Assembly (NCBI RefSeq): GCF_947489255.1
Contig: NZ_CANLCY010000005.1
Location: 124,001-188,000, forward strand
Length of the DNA stretch: 64,000 nt
From: an uncultured Microbacterium sp.
Lineage (GTDB): Bacteria > Actinomycetota > Actinomycetes > Actinomycetales > Microbacteriaceae
Direction of reading: 5' to 3'
The notes below the pieces were generated by a model. The model was not told where the DNA came from, did not search any database, and saw only the letters and a program-made list of their open reading frames with translations. The stretch's first letter is position 1; every line of letters begins with the position of its first letter. Shown in pieces: positions 61,401 to 64,000 of the stretch. The translations under genes were made by a program, and so were the position numbers.

Positions 61401-61930
61401 CCACGGGCGACCGACCGAAGCTGCAGCTGGGCGTGTCCGACGGCTTCACCTACACCTACACGCAGGACGCCGCGAACCCCCGCGTCGGTTCGGTCGTGTC
61501 GATGGCCTACCAGGGCCGCGCGATCGCCGACACCGACACGTTGACCGTGGTGACGAATTCGTTCCTCGCAAACGGCGGCGACGGGTTCCCGACCTTCGCG
61601 GCGGGGACCGCTCGCACCGACACCGGGCAGATCGACCTCGACGCAACGCTTTCGTACTTCGAGGCGACCGGCGTGGTCGACCCCGCACCGCTCGGCCGCG
61701 CGGTCATCGCGTCGGACGTTACTCCGGAGCCGGGTCAGCCCAGCGCCGAGCCGACGCCGGTCCCCGCGCCGGGCCAGCCCGGCACGCAGCCCGGTCAGCC
61801 CGGTGCGCAGCCCGGCGGGTCCCTCGCCACGACCGGCGCCGAGGCGCCGTGGGGCCTCGCCCTCGCGGGCGGGTTCCTCGTGGTCGCGGGCGGCCTCGCG
61901 TTCGCCCTGCGGCGCCGCCGCACGGTCTGA
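58445..61930 (+). CDS. cell-wall-anchored choice-of-anchor-I / 5'-nucleotidase fusion
   Basis: An 1161-aa exported protein. Signal peptide 1 to about 32 (AVCALALSSATAASA). Residues about 45-570 form a beta-propeller-like 'choice-of-anchor I' region. From residue 578 a metallophosphatase starts (ILTINDFHGRLEAG, SAGDNIGAS, GNHEFDRG carry the metal ligands). From about 880 a 5'-nucleotidase C-terminal domain follows (LMNPGGLRADLL, QPFANTL). A Pro/Gly/Gln linker, LATTG near residue 1128, a hydrophobic stretch and RRRR end the protein, a class E-type (LAxTG) sortase signal. It probably degrades extracellular nucleotides or cyclic nucleotides for phosphate. I chose ATG 58445, with GAGGAC upstream, because it gives a normal signal peptide. 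Confidence 0.92.
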   Translation: MPSPFLRRAVAFTATTAAVCALALSSATAASAALVSDPVRDIAADSAVSLRPLGTYETGVFDQSAAEIVHAYKSRLFVVNAQAGAVDVLDNRNPAAPAKLYAISGTGVANSLAVRADGLGVIALESTDKTAPGRLVFFDADAAQPTILGEVTVGALPDMVAISDDGSFAVVANEGEPADDFTTDPEGSVGVVALPGTKTAPTQDAVRTAGFGAFEQGGSKPLDAAVRVFGPDVAAPDQGATPLSANRVSRNLEPEYVAIAGSTAYVALQEANAVATVDLASAEVTGIRSLGFKDYGVETLDASDRDPKDAPTYNEKSYPGLFGMYMPDGIQAYEANGETYLVTANEGDGREWGDFTDTARVKDLGSGGLAPVCADSPLAGSLGDADLGRLNVATDMGLEADGSCYAELYTFGGRGFSVWNTAGEQVFDSGSDFERITHDANPDFFNSNHSESNLEGRSDDKGPEPENLAIGEVGGRTYAFIGLERVGGVMTYDITDPKNATYAGYVDNRDFSVSVETQLTGDETADRELLAKAGDLGPEGVEFISAANSPTGRPLVAVGNEVSGTTTVFAVENPTVKNIDILTINDFHGRLEAGSQGEAGAAVLAGAVKAKEAQNPNTLFVSAGDNIGASTFTSLIQDDSPTIDTLTASGLDVSAVGNHEFDRGFTDLTDRVLPEYGGGAFGLGANVYKKGTKVPALQEYAVEDVDGVRVAFIGTVTPDTATMVDPSGIAGLDFGDQLEAANRVADEITAGDLADVIVLLTHSGASTSNDCAAIAADQAGFGALAVNASPEIDAIVSAHTHQTYACDLPVAGTDRTRPVIQASEYGKAMGQLSLSWDTRTDSLASISGTTFPLAGAAAPDADIAAKVAEYVAQADVIGAKPVGEISGDILRGGTPSGADRGVESSMGNWVADVYLWATSKNPAYAGTKAQIALMNPGGLRADLLKGDDGVVTYKEAALVQPFANTLVTVTLTGEQIRGILNEQWKATGDRPKLQLGVSDGFTYTYTQDAANPRVGSVVSMAYQGRAIADTDTLTVVTNSFLANGGDGFPTFAAGTARTDTGQIDLDATLSYFEATGVVDPAPLGRAVIASDVTPEPGQPSAEPTPVPAPGQPGTQPGQPGAQPGGSLATTGAEAPWGLALAGGFLVVAGGLAFALRRRRTV

Positions 61931-61941
61931 CGCCGGACACC

Positions 61942-61977
61942 GGAACGGCCCTCACCCTCGCGGGTGGGGGCCGTTCC
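61942..61977. terminator. hairpin terminator after the 5'-nucleotidase gene
   Basis: A 16-bp stem (GGAACGGCCCTCACCC with its complement, one T:G wobble) and a 4-nt loop lie between the convergent 5'-nucleotidase and S51 peptidase genes. Confidence 0.75.
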
Positions 61978-62008
61978 CGTTCGCGCAGATCGCGTGGGAC
62001 GCGGAGCC

Positions 62009-62722
62009 TCAGGCCCGCAGCACCTGAACGCGGACCCCGGATGCCGCGGACTCCACGCGCCACACCTGCCCGCTGCCCCGCACCGCCGGGGCCGCCTGCG
62101 CCGAGATCACCAGAGCCGTGTGCTCATCGATCGCCACGCCGTCGGTGACGAGGCCCGCGTCGACCGCGGCGATCAGGCGCGAGAGCGTCCCCCACTGCGC
62201 GGCGTGCACGTCGACGGCGAAGTCGAGGAGTCCGAGGCCCGGGCGCACCTCGAGCTCGCCGAGCTCTTCGCTCGCGTCCTCGGAGCAGACCTCGACGCCA
62301 CCGCGCAGCCAGCCCCCCACGAGCGCACGCTCGGCCGCGATCGCCGCTCCCGCCGAGAAACCGGCGTACGGCATCCCCCCGGCCACCCGTTCGCGCAGCG
62401 CCTCCCGGACCACGCGGAAGGCCGCGTGATACGCCGGGGTCAGGCCGCCCCCGACGAACACGCCGTCGGCCTCGATCGCGGCCTCCGTGAAGTTCTCCCC
62501 CTCGACGATCGCGTGCACGCGAATCTCGTCGGATGCTGCTCCGGCGGCCTCGAGGACGCCGCGGAAGCGATCGACCGAGGCGTCGTCGTCGGCCTCGAGC
62601 ACGAGCAGCAGGGCGATCACGGGACGCGCGTTCGCCCGCTCCCGCGCCTCGCTCACGAAGGTCTCCAGCAACGGTCCGCAGACGGCGGCATCGCGGCCGC
62701 CGCCGAGAAGGAACACACTCAT
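62009..62722 (-). CDS. S51 peptidase / cyanophycinase-like protein
   Basis: A 237-aa class I glutamine-amidotransferase-like protein. The family start SVFLLGGGRDA, the VFVGGGLTPAYHAAF strand and the nucleophile elbow YAGFSAGAAIAAE (Ser near 123) fit dipeptidase E / cyanophycinase (S51) serine peptidases. An acidic patch follows (EVCSEDASEELGELEV). Targets could be Asp-containing dipeptides, not shown. ATG 62722; an ORF extends 25 codons further upstream into the divergent promoter region and is not favoured. It is divergent from a GNAT gene. Confidence 0.83.
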   Translation of the reverse strand: MSVFLLGGGRDAAVCGPLLETFVSEARERANARPVIALLLVLEADDDASVDRFRGVLEAAGAASDEIRVHAIVEGENFTEAAIEADGVFVGGGLTPAYHAAFRVVREALRERVAGGMPYAGFSAGAAIAAERALVGGWLRGGVEVCSEDASEELGELEVRPGLGLLDFAVDVHAAQWGTLSRLIAAVDAGLVTDGVAIDEHTALVISAQAAPAVRGSGQVWRVESAASGVRVQVLRA

Positions 62723-62750
62723 GCGCCCAGTATCCCGGGCGCCCGCCTTC

Positions 62751-62814
62751 GCGTGAGTCGCCAGGTCCTGCCACCACGGGACATTCGGAGGCGACACTTC
62801 GTGGCGACTCGCGC
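62751..62814. repeat. 64-bp inverted repeat in a divergent promoter region
   Basis: GAGTCGCCA (62755-62763) and TGGCGACTC (62802-62810) are perfect inverted copies, extended by GCG on the outside with mismatches. An inner GTCC/GGAC pair could extend a cruciform. It lies between divergent genes, so it is not a simple terminator. Confidence 0.5.
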
Positions 62815-62819
62815 GGATC

Positions 62820-62825
62820 TAGGGT
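62820..62825 (+). promoter_or_regulatory. -10 element of a leaderless GNAT gene
   Basis: TAGGGT is followed by 6 nt and then ATG 62832, the same spacing as at 7819 and 38027. There is no room for a separate ribosome-binding site. Confidence 0.45.
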
Positions 62826-62831
62826 CGAGGG

Positions 62832-63260
62832 ATGGAGTACCGTCTGCGCCCGGCCGTCGCCGCCGACATCGAGTGGCTCGTCGAGCTGCGCGCCGAGGTG
62901 CTGCGCGCCGACCTCGAACGCCTCGGCCGCTTCGACGCGCACCGTGTGCGGCAGCGGATGCGCGACGGCTTCCGTCCGGAGTGGACGCGCATCATCGTCG
63001 TCGACGGGGCGGATGCCGGTTCGATCACCGTCCGGCCCGACGGGGCCACCCGCTGGATCGAGCACTTCTATCTGGCATCCGCTCTGCAGGGTCGCGGCGT
63101 CGGCGGCGGGGTTCTGGCGCAGGTCCTCGCCGAAGAGCACGACGGCCCGACGCGCTTGAACGTGCTGCGGGGCAGCCCCGCGCGCCGCCTCTACGAGCGC
63201 GTCGGCTTCGCCCTGGACTCCGAGGACGAGGTCGACGTCTTCCTATCCCTCGACCCCTGA
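62832..63260 (+). CDS. GNAT family N-acetyltransferase
   Basis: A 142-aa GNAT beginning MEYRLRPAVAADIEWLVELR. The acetyl-CoA loop is LASALQGRGVGGGVLAQVL (Q-G-R-G-V-G-G near residue 86) and the last motif is GSPARRLYERVGFALDSEDE. The substrate is unknown. It is probably leaderless. It stands alone between a divergent S51 peptidase and a convergent thiolase. Confidence 0.88.
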   Translation: MEYRLRPAVAADIEWLVELRAEVLRADLERLGRFDAHRVRQRMRDGFRPEWTRIIVVDGADAGSITVRPDGATRWIEHFYLASALQGRGVGGGVLAQVLAEEHDGPTRLNVLRGSPARRLYERVGFALDSEDEVDVFLSLDP

Positions 63261-63400
63261 CGCGCGCCGAGGCTCGACCGTCCCGCGGACCCCGAACCCG
63301 GCACACCGCCCCGCAGCCCTTGCTCACGGCGTGTCACCACCGACATCCGCACGACGGCACGCTCCGGCGCGGCGGCGCGACCGGTCGGGCGCGCCCCGGG

Positions 63401-64000
63401 TCAGTACCGCCGCAGCAGCGCCGCGAGGGCCTGACCGCCGCCGATGCACATCGTCACGACCGCGTACTCGAGGTCGCGGCGATGCAGGTCGAGGGCCGCG
63501 CGGACGGTGAGGATCGCCCCGGTCGCGCCGACGGGATGGCCGAGGGCGATCGCGCCGCCGTACGGGTTGACCTTCTCGGGGTCGAGACCCGCGTCGCGGA
63601 TCACGGCGACGGCCTGGGCGGCGAACGCCTCGTTCAGCTCGATGACGTCGACGTCGGCGGGGGTGAGACCCGTCTGCTCCCACAGGCGCTGCAGGGCGAT
63701 GACCGGGGCGTAGCCCATGATCTCGGGGTCGACGCCGGCCGTCGTCACGGCCTCCAGGGTCGCGAGGCCCGACAACCCGCGTTCGCGCACGTCGTCTTCG
63801 CGCATGAGCACGGTCGCGGCGGCACCGTCGTTGATGCCCGAGGAGTTGCCGGCCGTGACCGACCCGTCCTTCTCGAAGGCCGGCCGCAAGCCCGCCAGCG
63901 CCTCCATCGTGGTTCCGGGGCGCGGGTGCTCGTCGACCGACACCTCGATGGGCCTCCGTCCGCCGGTGGTCACGGCCACGATCTCCTCCGCGAACGCCGC
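63401..64000 (-). CDS. acetyl-CoA acetyltransferase (thiolase), C-terminal part
   Basis: The 3' part of a thiolase gene whose start lies beyond the right edge of the window; about 199 residues are visible. Diagnostic C-terminal motifs are [37 protein letters not shown] (quoted as [11 protein letters not shown]), [18 protein letters not shown] with the catalytic His, and [13 protein letters not shown] with the catalytic Cys. It condenses or cleaves acyl-CoA with acetyl-CoA, in keeping with the acyl-CoA genes at 42-49 kb, although it is distant from them. It is convergent with the GNAT gene. Confidence 0.93.
   Translation of the reverse strand, partial: AAFAEEIVAVTTGGRRPIEVSVDEHPRPGTTMEALAGLRPAFEKDGSVTAGNSSGINDGAAATVLMREDDVRERGLSGLATLEAVTTAGVDPEIMGYAPVIALQRLWEQTGLTPADVDVIELNEAFAAQAVAVIRDAGLDPEKVNPYGGAIALGHPVGATGAILTVRAALDLHRRDLEYAVVTMCIGGGQALAALLRRY

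Noticed and set aside
1..64000. mobile elements, prophage, tRNA or rRNA genes
   Set aside because: No transposase, integrase, phage structural gene, tRNA-like cloverleaf or rRNA sequence was recognised in either strand.

Overview
The window reads as a chromosomal segment of a high-GC actinobacterium, most likely Microbacteriaceae and probably Microbacterium. This rests on about 70% GC, GTG starts, many ATGA/GTGA overlapping stop/start pairs, several apparently leaderless genes, a TetR regulator and operator of the BioQ type, an LAxTG-type sorting signal, and a very frequent GGATGCC/GGCATCC heptamer. I see no rRNA, tRNA, transposase, integrase, phage gene or CRISPR array, so it looks like ordinary chromosome carrying several catabolic islands.

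Layout. 1-1767: two ATP-grasp family genes, the first cut by the window edge. 1919-7668: a zinc alcohol dehydrogenase, then a tightly overlapping three-gene cassette of unknown function (acyl-CoA dehydrogenase-like protein, PIG-L deacetylase fused to a methyltransferase, GT2 glycosyltransferase), then an alpha/beta hydrolase. 7831-11580: a membrane-anchored molybdopterin oxidoreductase, then an arginine/dimethylarginine hydrolase coupled to ornithine aminotransferase. 11851-19603: a LacI-controlled glycan island (ABC importer, secreted beta-helix protein, GH43). 19680-28162: a methionine-salvage island with mtnABC, mtnK and mtnD around an ABC importer that probably takes up methylthioribose. 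28401-36293: GH51 arabinofuranosidase, a PutA-like protein that has lost its catalytic residues, a secreted S1 protease and an acetyl-xylan-esterase-like hydrolase. 36424-42230: a thioesterase, a DUF817 protein, a GNAT, CofE (F420 synthesis), and the biotin importer bioYMN divergent from bioQ. 42416-49115: a cytochrome b protein coupled to etfA/etfB, MarR, enoyl-CoA hydratase and acyl-CoA dehydrogenase, which form an acyl-CoA oxidation neighbourhood. 49385-50104: a VIT-type metal transporter. 50341-58250: a second LacI-controlled island (ABC importer, dehydrogenase, GH78 alpha-L-rhamnosidase). One of its permease genes carries an apparent one-base frameshift. 58445 to the end: a cell-wall-anchored 5'-nucleotidase, an S51 peptidase, a GNAT and the C-terminal part of a thiolase.

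How it works together. The two LacI islands share one plan: regulator, palindromic operators, substrate-binding lipoprotein, a perfect 15-bp hairpin, two permeases, then degradative enzymes. No dedicated transport ATPase lies in either island, so a shared MsiK-type ATPase elsewhere is expected. The salvage island covers every step from methylthioribose to the 2-keto acid of methionine. The ETF, cytochrome b and acyl-CoA genes suggest a route from acyl-CoA dehydrogenases through ETF to the quinone pool.

Convergent intergenic gaps are rich in large imperfect palindromes that fall into at least three sequence families, often beside short tandem repeats. These palindromes, the heptamer and the PutA-like pseudoenzyme are the least explained things here.
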